Below, one piece after another: positions 1 to 10,919 of a stretch of 64,000 nucleotides of DNA; positions within the stretch are counted from its first letter, which is position 1, and each line of letters opens with the position of its first letter. The stretch spans positions 1,984,001 through 2,048,000 of the forward strand of contig NC_135124.1 in assembly GCF_050908995.1 (NCBI RefSeq), in the 5' to 3' direction. Origin of the DNA: Andrena cerasifolii (lineage: Eukaryota > Arthropoda > Insecta > Hymenoptera > Andrenidae). Under the pieces are notes generated by a model. The model was not told where the DNA came from. It searched no databases and was given only the letters and a program-made list of their open reading frames with translations. A program made the position numbers and the translations under genes.

Positions 1-1323
1 GCGTCCATTCAACTGGCCTCTTGTCTCGCTTCTTGCTGCCCTCGAGGTACTTGAACAGTGCTGCCTGGTACGTCGCTGTGTTTTTCAGGCATCGGCGGTA
101 ATAGTTTATGACGCCAAGAAAACGGCGCAATTCGGTAACCGTTTTTGGCTTATTGTACCGCAAGATCGTCTCGATCTTCTCTGGTGAGGGCGAGATTCCT
201 TCTTGTGTGACCATGAACCCCAGGAATGGAATCTCTTGAACTCCAAACATGCATTTCGCTGCGTTGACCGCGATACTGTGCTGGTGTAGTCTTTGCAGCA
301 CAGCTCGTAAATGCTGCTCGTGTTCCTCCGCTGTGTTGGACGCCACTAGCATATCGTCCAGGTAGCAGAAGCTACAGTCGAGCCCTCGAAGGATGGAATC
401 CATCAGCCTCTGGAACGTCTGCGCTGCGTTGCGCAGGCCAAACGGCATTACCACGAACTCGAAAAGTCCAAAAGACGTCGTTACTGCTGTCTTGGGGATA
501 TCTTCCTGCGCCACTGGGACCTGATGGTATGCACGGATAAGATCTATTTTTGAAAATATTTTCTTACCGTGCAACCCTGTGGTGAAGTCCTGTATGTGTG
601 GCAATGGATAGCGGTCTGGCGTCGTCACGGTATTCACACCTCTATAATCCCCACAAGGGCGCCATTCTTCGAAACCCTCTGTTTCCTTCTCTTTTGCTTT
701 TTTTTCTTTTTCTTGACCATATGGAGCGGTGAGGACCAGACACTGTCCGATGGTCGGCAAATTCCGAGGTCCACCATGTAGTTAAATTCTTCCATTGCCG
801 CTCTGCGCATCTCCGGTGACAGCCTCCTTGGTGCTGCCGCGACTGGTGGTCCTTTAGTTAAAATATGGTGTTCCACACCGTGCGCCTTTTCTGCAGGCTT
901 GGGTGTGAAACGGGTGATGCTTGGGAATTCGGAAAGTACTCGGTGGTACCTCGATTCTGGGACCACGGTGCTAATGGTCGCCTGATCGTCCCTAGTAATC
1001 TGGGCCCTTTGCGTAAGTCCGGTGACGTTGTCCACAAGCCGCTGGTTTGGCAAGTCGACCACTAAGGCGAAGTGGCCCAGGAAATCTGCGCCGAGTATGG
1101 GGCGTCGCACATCCGCGACACAAAAACTCCACCGGAAATTCCGCCGGAGGCTCAAATCGAGGGCTAGTAGTTTCTCGCCGTATGTGTCAGTTTTCGTACC
1201 ATTTGCTGCAAACAGTTGAACCCCAGATGACGGTGGCTCCTTTTTTGTCCTGGATTTTGGGATGAGCGAAATGTCCGCACCAGTATCCACCAGAAAGTGC
1301 AGACCTGTGCGTCGATCCAACAC
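1..1323 (-). pseudogene. pol (protease and reverse transcriptase) of Gypsy retrotransposon 1
   Basis: The minus strand opens with an aspartic protease motif (FLVDTGADISLIP) near 1265-1300, then the pre-RT segment (MRRAAMEEFNYMVDLGICRP). The open frame then runs into a lysine-rich, A-rich stretch at about 690-720, and the RT similarity continues in another frame (WRPCGDYRGVNT). The catalytic YLDD box lies near 345-365, followed by LGFMVTQEGI and RRFLGVINYYRR. The protease would process the polyprotein and the RT copy the RNA. The frame change at the A-rich stretch is a disabling mutation unless it is a frameshift site. Confidence 0.75.
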
Positions 1324-1345
1324 ATGTAGATGATTCTGTGTCCCA

Positions 1346-2289
1346 CTACCATCCTCGGACGCCTCTACCGTTGATGGCTCGGGTCGTTTCCCTGTTCCTG
1401 TAATTTATGGGCCATAGGACAGGGTAAAGTACACTTCCAAGCCTTATCACCAAATTTCCGGTGGTAGAAACAAGGTCGCCGTTGTGCTGAGGTTGAGGAT
1501 CTGCTCCTGGGCGGGTGCGCGCGCCTGGCCTTGGAATGTCTGTTAGGTCTCGCTCGGCCCCGTCCACTACTGGTTTACAACGCCTCCAGGCGTTTCACAA
1601 TTTCATTAATGTCCGGATTTACCTCGGTCTTTTCCTGGCGTGGATGAGTTTCGACTGTGGCAGCTGAGATGCTGTCGGCTTTGCGGTCCATAATCTTGTT
1701 CGCCAATTCTGCCAATTTTGCCAGCGGGATATCCTCCACCACTGCCAGTGTTTCCTGCGTGCTTGTTGGCAAGCGTTGTATCCATAGGATCATCAACACG
1801 TTTTCTGTAACCGTGCCTCCGGCGAGATGTCTCAATTCCCTCAGCAATTCGGACGGCTTCCTGGTCCCTAGTTCGACTCCCGAGAGCAGTTGACGTAACC
1901 TCTTCTCTTCTGAGTCTGTGTATCTATTGATTAAGGCAGTTTTTAGATTTTCGTACTTCTGCGTCGCAGGAAGGTTCTCGATATGGTCGGCTACGATGAT
2001 AATCGTTTGTTCGTCAAGGTTCCTAACGATCGTGTGATATTTTGTACCGTATGTGGTGCAAGTTGAATTCGCTTTCTAGTTGCGCGAACCAGAGTTTTGG
2101 GCGCTTCTGCCAGAAAGAAGGAAGTTTGATTTTGGCGAATTCGCTACTGTGTACTTCTCTCTTTACGCCTGCGTACGTTTGCGTAGACTGGGTGCTGGGG
2201 TCTTGTCCTTTCGTTTCCGATTGATGCTTTAGCTCATCTTTCGTTGAGCCCCCGGACCTCGTGGGCGTTAGACTTGTTCCCTCAATCAT
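1346..2289 (-). pseudogene. gag of Gypsy retrotransposon 1, frameshifted
   Basis: The first open stretch (2023-2289) ends in a gag segment with KLPSFWQKRPKLWFAQLESE, typical of insect Gypsy gag proteins. The frame shifts near 2023 and the similarity resumes in a second frame at 1575-1847 (ELRHLAGG, LPTSTQETLA). A CFYHRKFGDKAWKCTLPC zinc-finger-like motif follows near 1425-1475 on the minus strand, also typical of gag C-termini in this group. Gag would form the particle shell and bind the element RNA. At least one frameshift makes it non-functional as read. Confidence 0.7.
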
Positions 2290-2851
2290 AACCTCCAGTC
2301 GTGCTTGCGCGTTTCGTACTCTCGAATACTATTTTGGGGTCACCAATTATATAGGTACTTTCCTACGGAGGCACTGGTGCCGGGGCAGGTCCACAAAAAA
2401 ATCAAGTATTCGATGAGTAATAAAATGAACAATAAAAGTTTTAATATATTAACTCAGGTACAGAAAACCTCATGGTATCCTTGCACGCGAAAAAAAACTG
2501 AATGCCACGAGGAGAGAGATCCAACACTTAAATGTCGCCGTTCTCACCGCTGATTGGCTTGTCAGCCTACAATCTCCTAGCGTGGCGAACACGCGTTCCT
2601 TCAGCGCGTTTGTGCTAACAGCGCGCTTGCGGCGCCACAAAATAATTTCATCAGCGCCATCTGTTACCAAATATTTTCAACTTTATTGATCCCAGCGCCG
2701 CTGGTGGATTGTGCCGCCCACTAAATTTTGCCAACTGATTGATATACGGAGTGCCCACCCCTGGTCGCCACCAGGTAGTGTATCGCAGCTTTGCCAATCC
2801 CATTAGTGATCCTCTAGGGAGTGATTGGTATAACCGCAGCCATCTTGGAGC

Positions 2852-4440
2852 TGTGACGTCCCACTATTTTTCGCGGAGTCGTAATAAGAGTCTTCCCCAC
2901 AAATTACTCCAAATCTTCGCCAAAATCCCTCGAATTCAAATCTTACCCCTTTTTCCCAACTACCGACCACCTTGACGATGTACCTTAGCGGTCCCCATCT
3001 CAAGATAATCTACTACGAAATCCCCTTCCCTCTACGCCCTACGAGGCACGATCTCCTCCCTCACCTTCAAAGTCTAAACAAGTCCCTCGCCCCAAAAACC
3101 CCCTTACATCGAGACTACGTCTCACGACCTCCCTACGACCCACCGAGTCAAAGCTACTCTTACCTCATTCCAACCAAAACACCCAAACCACATTTAACTA
3201 GTTTGAGTCCCCCTTCTAGAGCCCCCCTCATAAAAACCCCGGAAATAATATTGCGAAGTCCTTTTCGAATGCCCTTTATAAAAACCCCGGAAGTCTTATT
3301 GCGACGCATATTTCGTGCATGAGTCACGGTCCATACCGCGCACACCCCTCATACCTAAACACCGTATAAATACAAGGGCCCCAGAGGCCGTAGCCCTCTT
3401 CTGCGGAAAGCTCTTCTACAGAAAGCTTTTCTACGGAAATCTCTTCCATAGAAACATTCTTAAGAACGTAACTAAACGTGCATTAAAATCAGTGCAACCC
3501 CGTTCGACGAGTGATTCACTATCGACAACCACTGTAAGCGATTACAATTACTTATTTTACTATCGCATATCACCACCATCTATATTGTAACCAGCTCTAC
3601 CCTTTCATATTTTTTCCTAATTGCTTTTCATATTCTTGTCCATTGCTAATACTCGCATATTTCATGTTCATCTATATATTGCTATTGATTACCATTTATA
3701 TAAATGTTTTGTGCTAATGCTTAACGTCCTACGCATTATTATAATATTACCACATATGCTTTAAACTGAATAAACGTTCTTATTCTAAATAACGCTTCGA
3801 ATTATTGTAGTGATCCTTCGGTTACGGAATTACCGAATCATAACAAGCTACTGCAACAGCTGATCTCGGTTCGCGAACTCCGGGATTTCTTACAGTGTTT
3901 ACAAAGCTTACTTTCGTATAGGCCTTTTACGACCATACCATTACCTCTATTACAAAGAAATATAACGCGAGGTTTCTTATATTAATGCAACGGTAAATCC
4001 AATTATCAGGACTTTAAATACCCATGCTTCTGTCTAACGGGTGTCACTCTGGTGCTTGATTACTGCTTTACCTTCCCTGGTTGCTTGTGCCGCGAAGCTG
4101 GTTTTCGTGCCAAAACTCCCATCGTTCCTAGTGCCGCGAAACTGGTTTTCGTGCCTAACTCCCATCGTTCCTAGTGCCGCGAAACTGGTTTTCGTGCCTA
4201 ACGCCCATCGTTCCTAGTGCCGCGAAACTTGTTTTCGTGCCTAACTGCTGCCTCACTTTGTGCCGCGAAACTGGTTTTCGTGCCAAAGTCCTACCCTCCT
4301 TAGTGCCGCGAAGCTGGTTTTCGTGCCTAAACTCCCTCAACTAGCCTTGTGTCGCGAAACTGGTTTTCGTGCCGAGGCTTCCTCCCGATCTACCCCAACT
4401 GTGTCATTCCCCTAAAAAGACCTTCACCCGGGACGTGACA
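2852..4440 (+). mobile_element. Probable solo LTR 1 (1,589 bp)
   Basis: It starts TGTGACGTCCC and ends GGGACGTGACA, a TG...CA inverted terminus. It is flanked on both sides by GAGC (2848-2851 and 4441-4444), the 4-bp duplication expected of integrase. The related MITE at 44458-44713 is uninterrupted here (one GAGC), giving an empty-site comparison. Inside, a TATA box (TATAAAT, about 3365) precedes a poly(A) signal (AATAAA, 3769-3774), as in U3-R-U5, so the LTR points to the plus strand. The last 350 bp carry a tandem repeat. No gag or pol is present. A Gypsy or BEL/Pao origin cannot be told. Confidence 0.75.
4087..4373. repeat. Seven-unit tandem repeat inside solo LTR 1
   Basis: About seven units of roughly 42-46 bp share the core GCCGCGAARCTGGTTTTCGT, followed by a more variable spacer (often CTCCCATCGTTCCTAG). 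The unit start points are about 4087, 4131, 4175, 4219, 4258, 4303 and 4349. The core is an imperfect inverted repeat around CTGG and could form small hairpins. It lies in the presumed U5 part of the LTR. Open frames crossing it look like artefacts of the repeat. Confidence 0.85.
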
Positions 4441-4665
4441 GAGCAAAACCGAAAATAAACATATCTATCTGTTTCTATCAATATTTCTCACTCTCTTTCT
4501 TTCAGTAATTCTGTCTCATTTTATCACTATTTCTGTATCTTTCTATCACTATTTCTGTCTCTTTCTTTTTTATGGTTTCTTTTTCCTACTTCCGCTTTTG
4601 CTCCAAAATCGCGGCAACCAATCAGCGACGGTACACGTTGTTCCGATCACTCCCTAGAGGATCAC

Positions 4666-5023
4666 AAAATCCCAATAGTTTTCGATGTAATCGCCGTATT
4701 TTACAGTACTCTACAGTGTTCGCATGCAACCAACAAGCGAGTCAGAAAGAACTATATTTTTTCAACACTTTAATTGTTGAAACCTTGAAATAATGAATAT
4801 TTCTATTTACTACATTTGCGACAAATGACACGTATGAAATGGTCTTAAAAACGACATATTATACGTATATTTGCGACATGTCGTAAATGCCTTTGCGATG
4901 CGGTGTAAAATACCGACTGTAAAACACCACTGAAGCTGATAGAGCATTAAACTTGAAAAAATCATTTTTATCCCAGAGAAATTAAAATCTAATTAGCATA
5001 ATAATATCCAAACACATCGACAT
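4666..5023. other. AT-rich intergenic stretch
   Basis: No coding signature, repeat ends or RNA gene recognised. It separates the first MITE from the fold-back MITE at 5024. Confidence 0.5.
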
Positions 5024-5193
5024 CTATTATAGCGAATACGGTAACTCGCACTGACTCTGCACTGGTGCCATAAAATGACTTGGATTGGTTGATTCTTATA
5101 GAGCTATCTTCGTTTCTATCAGAAACAACCAATCCACGTCATTTTCTGACACCAGTGCAAAGTCAGTGCGAGGTACCGAATTTGCTATTATAA
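5024..5193. mobile_element. Fold-back MITE, about 170 bp
   Basis: The two halves are near-complete inverted copies: a left arm with CTCGCACTGACTCTGCACTG and a right arm with CAGTGCAAAGTCAGTGCGAG, closing on ACCAATCC words in the centre. The outermost paired bases are ATTATAGC / GCTATTAT. It has no coding capacity. The superfamily is not determined. Confidence 0.7.
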
Positions 5194-5897
5194 AAACATC
5201 GGTGGTTTCAATGTACATATCGATCTTCAAATATCGATGTATCGTCATCATCTCTACTTGAAGTTCAAATTTTATTGTAAATTATTGGAACTCAAGACTC
5301 GTAATGCAGTTATCAAATTTTGTAAGATTGAAGAAAAGAATGTTAAATTTCATGTACATTTTTTCAAGTCGATCCGAAAATAATAAGAGCTAAAATTCAG
5401 AATCCCAAGTTTAATTTGTAATATTATTACTTGTATTAAAAATAAACTGTATTATACATATTTGAAAAACGTTTTTTATTACCTTTAAAACTTTTATAAA
5501 TAAAAAATGGTATAGCGAAGTACATACACTCCGCAACAAAATTATAAGACACTTGTAAGTTTGTTCTTTATCTCTTGCGAATTCATAAAAAAGCGTAATG
5601 TAATACAAGTTTTTAGGTAGAATACTATTTCTCGCTTCCAACCGTTTCGTGTTTTGTAATTTAAGACGACTGTGGGGTCTGTAAGTGTATTGTTCCGGTT
5701 CCCATCGATGTGCCTTGTATAAACATGATCGAACCACCGCGACGAAACTATAAGACAGTAGCATTTTAGCGATTTCCATTAGACGAGCTTGCTCTTCGAT
5801 TGCAATCCCACATATCGAGAATATTTCTGCGTTCTATATTACTTAATAATATCTTAACATTTTTTATTATATTGTTTTAATTATAATTTATAAGTTA

Positions 5898-6540
5898 ATG
5901 AAAATGCCTCGAGGAACGAAACTATCGGTAGATGAAATAAAAGTAATCGAAAATTTGAAAATAGATTATTACTCCATTGCGAAAATCGCAACAGCACTTG
6001 GACGGAGCCGATGCGTTGTGTACCATTATTTAAAAAATAGTGAAAATTACGGAAAGAAAAATCCTGGTGGACGTCCAAAGGCAACAACCGAAAGGGAAAG
6101 ACGGGCCATTCGAAGGAAGGCATCAAATTCGTGCATGACAGCACGGCAAATTGCACTGGAAGCTGGTGTGTACACTAACGTGCGTAATGTGCAACGAATT
6201 ATTAAAGGATCAAAGCATATAAAGAGACGCAAACTTCAAAAAAGCCGCCGCTTACGAATCGGCATAAAGCGGAAAGGGAAGCATTCGCCGAGAAACATAT
6301 TTAGTGGAAGAAAAAGTGGAGAAAAGTTATTTTCTCCGATGAGAAACGTTTTAATTTGGATGGACTGGACGGTTTATCATACTATTACCATGATTTGAGG
6401 AAGGAGGAATTATATTTATCAAGAAGAGCGGAGGCGGTATCATGGACTGGGCCGCAATAGGATATTACGGAAGAAGTAATATAAAGTTTATAGCAACTAG
6501 TATGAATGCTGCTAGATATATAAACATATTAGAAGGACAG
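5898..6540 (+). pseudogene. Tc3-like transposase, N-terminal part (frameshifted)
   Basis: The ATG at 5898 opens a basic protein beginning MKMPRGTKLSVDEIK. It carries two helix-turn-helix-like DNA-binding regions (SIAKIATALGRSRCVVYHYL and a second near ARQIALEAGV). The frame shifts near 6310, after which a first catalytic Asp context (FSDEKRFNLDG) and later YINILEGQ can be read in a neighbouring frame. An in-frame stop follows near 6455. The reading is then cut by the LTR at 6544. This part would bind the inverted ends and supply the first Asp of the DDE site. Confidence 0.8.
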
Positions 6541-6543
6541 TTG

Positions 6544-7701
6544 TGTAACGTTCTCAAACGTGGCGTTACCGTTTATTACAGGAGATTCCACGTGTAGAGC
6601 GGATACCCCTGGAATTGTGGGATTTGGTTCGGTTGGCATGCGATAAAGAAATGAATTTCAAGAAACCAGAGTCCTTCTTTTAACAATAATAACAAAATGA
6701 TTTATTCAAAAATGTGTTTTGACGCAAAGTCGATGTGAACATAGAATACGACACTTAGTCGTGCGAACGTAGTCTATAAATTTATATAAATGAACGTAAG
6801 ATAGTTACGTAATGACGTATCGGTCGGTAACGAAGAATATTATTCTATTTCGGTTTCAGCGCTAAGTCGGTATAGCCGAACAAAAGATTAACCAAATTAC
6901 GCTTGGTCGGTAAAACAGAATATAGGATTGTTCGACGTTTTTGTTATTAAATTGTTAGAACCTTTGATTAATTAATATGTATGATATAATATAATTACTA
7001 GGCTAATTGCTAGTTGAACATAAATCTCGACACGAAGTCGGAATAGCGTATAATACAAGGTTCGACGCTTGGTCGTATTAAACTGATCGTAAAGATTGTT
7101 TGGCGGTTTCGTTATAGAAATTGAGAGGATTACTTCTCTCTGAGTATAATGTTTTAATGGTGCCTATCAGCTGGCCCACGCTTTTCTTGTATGGATTTTG
7201 AGGGGCTAATTAAAGCGTCCTCGTATGGATTTTGAGGGGCTAACTAAAGCGTCCTCGAATGGAATTTGAGGGGCTAATTAAAGCGTCCTCGTATGGATTT
7301 TGAGGGGCTAACTAAAGCGTCCTCGGATGGAAACTTAGGATGGTTTGGTGTCGGGACCAAAACTGTTCTCTCCTGCAGGCAGGCCTATATTTATACTCCT
7401 TGCTGGAGCTTGACCCGCACCAATCAGTTGCTGCGTTTGTACCAATCAGATTTTACGTCCGGTTCCCGCCAGTCGCGCACTACGCTCAGTTTAATCGGCG
7501 TCCGGTTGAACGTGCGGTATGCGCCTGCGCGCTCAAGTCGTTCACGGCGCTGGATTTAGTTTGAACGGGCGGTTATGCGCATGCGTTGCGCGTGGTTTAG
7601 TTTAAGTGTTCTCCGCTACGTGTCTTAATACTAGAATGAAAACGACGATAATTGTAGAAAGGAAAAAGAAAAATTTACAGCGGTAGTAGAGATACGTTAC
7701 A
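6544..7701. mobile_element. Probable solo LTR 2 (1,158 bp) inside the transposase
   Basis: It begins TGTAACGTTCTC and ends GATACGTTACA. Both sides carry GTTG (6540-6543 and 7702-7705). Removing the insert and one GTTG restores continuity of the transposase similarity across the junction, which is strong internal proof of insertion. A TATATTTATA box lies near 7388, and a four-copy tandem repeat precedes it. No internal retrotransposon genes are present. Confidence 0.85.
7189..7324. repeat. Four-copy 34-bp tandem repeat inside solo LTR 2
   Basis: Four units of 34 bp share TTGAGGGGCTAA and TAAAGCGTCCTC and differ at only a few positions (for example AATTAA versus AACTAA). It lies upstream of the TATA-like box, the usual place of LTR enhancer repeats. 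A regulatory role is inference. Confidence 0.9.
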
Positions 7702-7705
7702 GTTG

Positions 7706-8053
7706 TCACAACACGCAAGCACCATTGCTTGTGAAAATTATATTTTCCAGCATGACAATGCCTCTGTACATACCGCAAAACAAGTAAAACAATATTTTCG
7801 TGACCAAAACATACAAAATTTACCATGGCCCGCACGGTCCCCCGATTTAAACATCACTAAGAACGTTTGGGGAATGTTAGCGCGTTCTGTGTATGCAAAC
7901 GGAAAACAGTTTTCCACTGTGGACGATCTGGAGGCGTCCATTGAGGAGCAGTGGATGAAACTAAATCAAAAGGAGATTAAAAAATTGTATAAATCCATAC
8001 CAAAACGATTAATTGAAATCATAAAGAATAAAGGCGGCACGACTCACTACTAA
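7706..8053 (+). pseudogene. Tc3-like transposase, C-terminal part with mutated third acidic residue
   Basis: This open stretch continues the transposase exactly after the LTR and its duplicated GTTG. It includes FQHDNAS, the second catalytic Asp, and ARSPDLNITKNVWG. In Tc1/mariner proteins the latter motif normally reads N-P-I-E-N-x-W-G, so the acidic third residue appears replaced by Lys here (codon AAG). The C-terminus ends at a stop at 8051-8053. With the frameshift upstream the transposase is inactive. Confidence 0.8.
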
Positions 8054-8451
8054 TAGGTAGAAAAAAATTGTTTTCATTGATTTACTTCTTTTTTCCCTGC
8101 ACAAAGTATACCGTGTGTTATAGTTTTGTCGCATCAAATCTCGTACAAAATTAGAAATTTCTTACTAGGGATCTTTCCATCGCTGGCATCGATGTTATTG
8201 TGGAAGAAATCTATGTATTTTAGGTAATTCTTCATAATACTAACGGTTATTCTAACAAAAATTTCGCTCATATTAACATATTCCCACAAATTATGGGTGT
8301 CTTATAGTTTTGTCGCGGGATATAGATTAAAAAATATTCTGTTGAATAATAAGAAATAATTTGTTAGCTTGTATTTCTCGTTTTCCTGTAAAAATTTAAC
8401 GTTTCAAATTTGATAAATCATTCGAACTAAGTGACAACAATATTACTTATA

Positions 8452-9517
8452 CAGGGTGTCCCACTAAGGAGTGGACAGCGCGATATCTCTTAAAGTATTG
8501 TCGATAAAAATATAAAAAAAATAGGGAATTGCATGGTTCGAGGGGGCCCATTTATTAGCGCGAACGAATTTTGTTTTCGATTATTATTTTAAAAGATACG
8601 ATGGTCAAGTTCGGTTTTTCAAATGGAACTATTTTTTTTGAAGACCTGAGTTGATAGTGCGTTCCAAGACAAATTCAATAAGCTTTAATGTATACACTTT
8701 ATTTCCACTGGTTTTTAAGATATTGCGCTTGCAAATTTACTGATTTTCACTGCAAGAAACCCCTCTGGAATGGCAAAAACCGGGGGCGGTCTTACTGGCG
8801 CCACGGGTGGCACTGCCTGTTGAAATGGATACTTACCTGTCAAAGGTCTACGCCAGAAATGGCAGGCCCAAAGGCTGGACAATTCTTTTCTTTTGACACA
8901 ATCTGCTCCCTATGGTTGAAATTTAGTCTAGCAACTTTCACTCCTCCTAACCTAACCAATCCAACTTGCATCCCTCCCAAAAGAACCGGCCATCCGAGCG
9001 TAGAAGCAAGTGCGAAATAAAAGTAACGATGCGCTTCTCGATACCGCAGATGTACCTACCTAAGTAGCATTTCTGACGGAAAAGAATTGTCCAGCTTTTG
9101 GGCCTGCGAACCCTGTCGTAGACCTTTGGCAGGTAGGTATCAGTTTCAACAGGCAATGCCACCCGTAGCGCCAGTAAGACCGACCCCGGTCCTTCCTATT
9201 CCAGAGGGTTTTCTTCCAGTGAAAATCAGTAATTTTGCAAGCGCAATATCTTAAAAACCAGTGGAAATAAAGTGTATACATTAAAGCTTATTGAATTTGT
9301 CTTGGAACGCACTATCAACTCAGGTGTTCAAAAAAAATAGTTCCATTTGAAAAACCGAACTTGACCATCGTATCTTTTAAAATAATAATCGAAAACAAAA
9401 TTCGTTCGCGCTAATAAATGGGCCCCCTCGAACCATGCAATTCCCTATTTTTTTTATATTTTTATCGACAATACTTTAAGAGATATCGCGCTGTCCACTC
9501 CTTAGTGGGACACCCTG
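8452..9517. mobile_element. Fold-back element, family F, copy A (1.07 kb)
   Basis: The element starts CAGGGTGTCCCACTAAGGAG and ends with the reverse complement, next to TA on both sides. The arms are about 450-500 bp each. Compared with copies B and C, the left arm lacks roughly 130 bp next to the centre, and the short central spacer lies in the opposite orientation. Small open frames starting MYTLYFHWFLRYCACK recur in every arm and are probably by-products of arm repetition. Confidence 0.85.
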
Positions 9518-9731
9518 TATATGTATTACTTTAATTTCTTAAGTATAACAATTAATGCCGCGAATTTAAAAATATCGGTAACTGTAATCTATTGATACGC
9601 ATTTGTTCTGTAACTGACGATAGTGATAGTGTTTTGTCAATTTGGTCATACCAGAGGAATACATTTTGTGTGATTTTACGTACCAATAATCGTGGCTTAA
9701 ATAATCTTAAATTTGTATTATTTTATATATA
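9518..9731. other. Spacer between fold-back copies A and B
   Basis: About 210 bp of AT-rich DNA with no recognised feature. Confidence 0.5.
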
Positions 9732-10919
9732 CAGGGTGTCCCACTAAGGAGTGGACAGCGCGATATCTCTTAAAGTATTGTCGATAAAAATATAAAAAAA
9801 ATAGGGAATTGCATGGTTCGAGGGGGCCCATTTATTAGCGCGAACGAATTTTGTTTCCGATTATTATTTTAAAAGATACGATGGTCAAGTTCGGTTTTTC
9901 AAATGGAACTATTTTTTTTGAAGACCTGAGTTGATAGTGCGTTCCAAGACAAATTCAATAAGCTTTAATGTATACACTTTATTTCCACTGGTTTTTAAGA
10001 TATTGCGCTTGCAAAATTACTGATTTTCACTGCAAGAAAACCCTCTGGAATGGCAAAAACCGGGGGCGGTCTTACTGGCGCCACGGGTGGCACTGCCTGT
10101 TGAAATGGATACTTACCTGCCAAAGGTCTACGCCAGAAATGGCAGGCCCAAAGGCTGGACAATTCTTTTCCGTCAGAAATGCTACTTAGGTAGGTACATC
10201 TGCGGTATCGAGAAGCGCATCGTTACTCTTATTTCGCACTTGCTTCTACGCTCGGATGGCCGGTTCTTTTGGGAGGGATGCAAGTTGGATTGGTTAGGTT
10301 AGGAGGAGTGAAAGTTGCTAGACTAAATTTCAACCATAGGGAGCAGATTGTATCAGAACCAATCCAACTTGCATCCCTCCCAAAAGAACCGGCCATCCGA
10401 GCGTAGAAGCAAGTGCGAAATAAAAGTAACGATGCGCTTCTCGATACCGCAGATGTACCTACCTAAGTAGCATTTCTGACGGAAAAGTATTGTCCAGCCT
10501 TTGGGCCTGCCATTTCTGGCGTAGACCTTTGGCAGGTAAGTATCCATTTCAACAGGCAGTGCCACCCGTGGCGTCAGTAAGACCGCCCCCGGTTTTTGCC
10601 ATTTCAGAGGGGTTTCTTGCAGTGAAAATCAGTAAATTTGCAAGCGCAATATCTTAAAAACCAGTGGAAATAAAGTGTATACATTAAAGCTTATTGAATT
10701 TGTCTTGGAACGCACTATCAACTCAGGTCTTCAAAAAAAATAGTTCCATTTGAAAAACCGAACTTGACCATCGTATCTTTTAAAATAATAATCGGAAACA
10801 AAATTCGTTCGCGCTAATAAATGGGCCCCCTCGAACCATGCAATTCCCTATTTTTTTATATTTTTATCGACAATACTTTAAGAGATATCGCGCTGTCCAC
10901 TCCTTAGTGGGACACCCTG
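9732..10919. mobile_element. Fold-back element, family F, copy B (1.19 kb)
   Basis: It has the same CAGGGTGTCCC ends and TA flanks as copy A, with a complete pair of arms and a short spacer around 10300-10360. Both arms carry the same sequence variant (GCCAGAAATGGCAGG in the left arm), so this copy is internally consistent. No transposase is encoded. Confidence 0.9.

Larger units (their letters stand above)
1..2700 (-). mobile_element. Gypsy-class LTR retrotransposon 1, cut by the window edge
   Basis: Read on the minus strand the order is leader, gag, protease, reverse transcriptase, the Ty3/Gypsy order. The 5' LTR probably lies within about 2380-2700, and the leader near 2330-2350 contains TTGGTGACCCC, a common primer-binding-site style in insect Gypsy elements. 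The element runs off the window at base 1 inside pol, so RNase H, integrase and the 3' LTR are not visible. Frames are broken in gag near 2023 and in pol near 690-720. The exact LTR borders could not be fixed. Confidence 0.8.
2806..4665. mobile_element. MITE with GTGATCCTCTAGGGAGTGAT ends, split by a solo LTR
   Basis: The ends (2806- and -4665) are inverted copies of GTGATCCTCTAGGGAGTGAT. The inner sequence next to each end matches the 256-bp element at 44458-44713 in reverse orientation, including the purine/pyrimidine-rich tract of repeated GATAGAAA-type words. Without the LTR inserted at 2852-4440 and one copy of its duplication, about 267 bp remain, close to the intact relative. TA precedes the left end, but the right end lacks TA. 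Confidence 0.75.
5527..8320 (+). mobile_element. Dead Tc3-like (Tc1/mariner) transposon, interrupted by an LTR
   Basis: Inverted ends contain ACAAAATTATAAGACAC on the left and GTCTTATAGTTTTGTCGC on the right, next to TA on both sides (5525-5526 and 8321-8322). A second copy of the binding-site-like sequence lies inside each end (near 5726-5755 and 8110-8135), like the double sites of Tc3. Between them is a transposase gene interrupted by the solo LTR 6544-7701. Without that LTR the element is about 1.63 kb, the normal size for the family. Confidence 0.85.

Noticed and set aside
4155..4340. Minus-strand 61-codon frame rich in RHENQ/RGT words
   Set aside because: It is a translation of the 44-bp tandem repeat in solo LTR 1.
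4087..4373. CRISPR-like array
   Set aside because: Spacers are near-identical and the array lies in an insect LTR; it is an ordinary tandem repeat.
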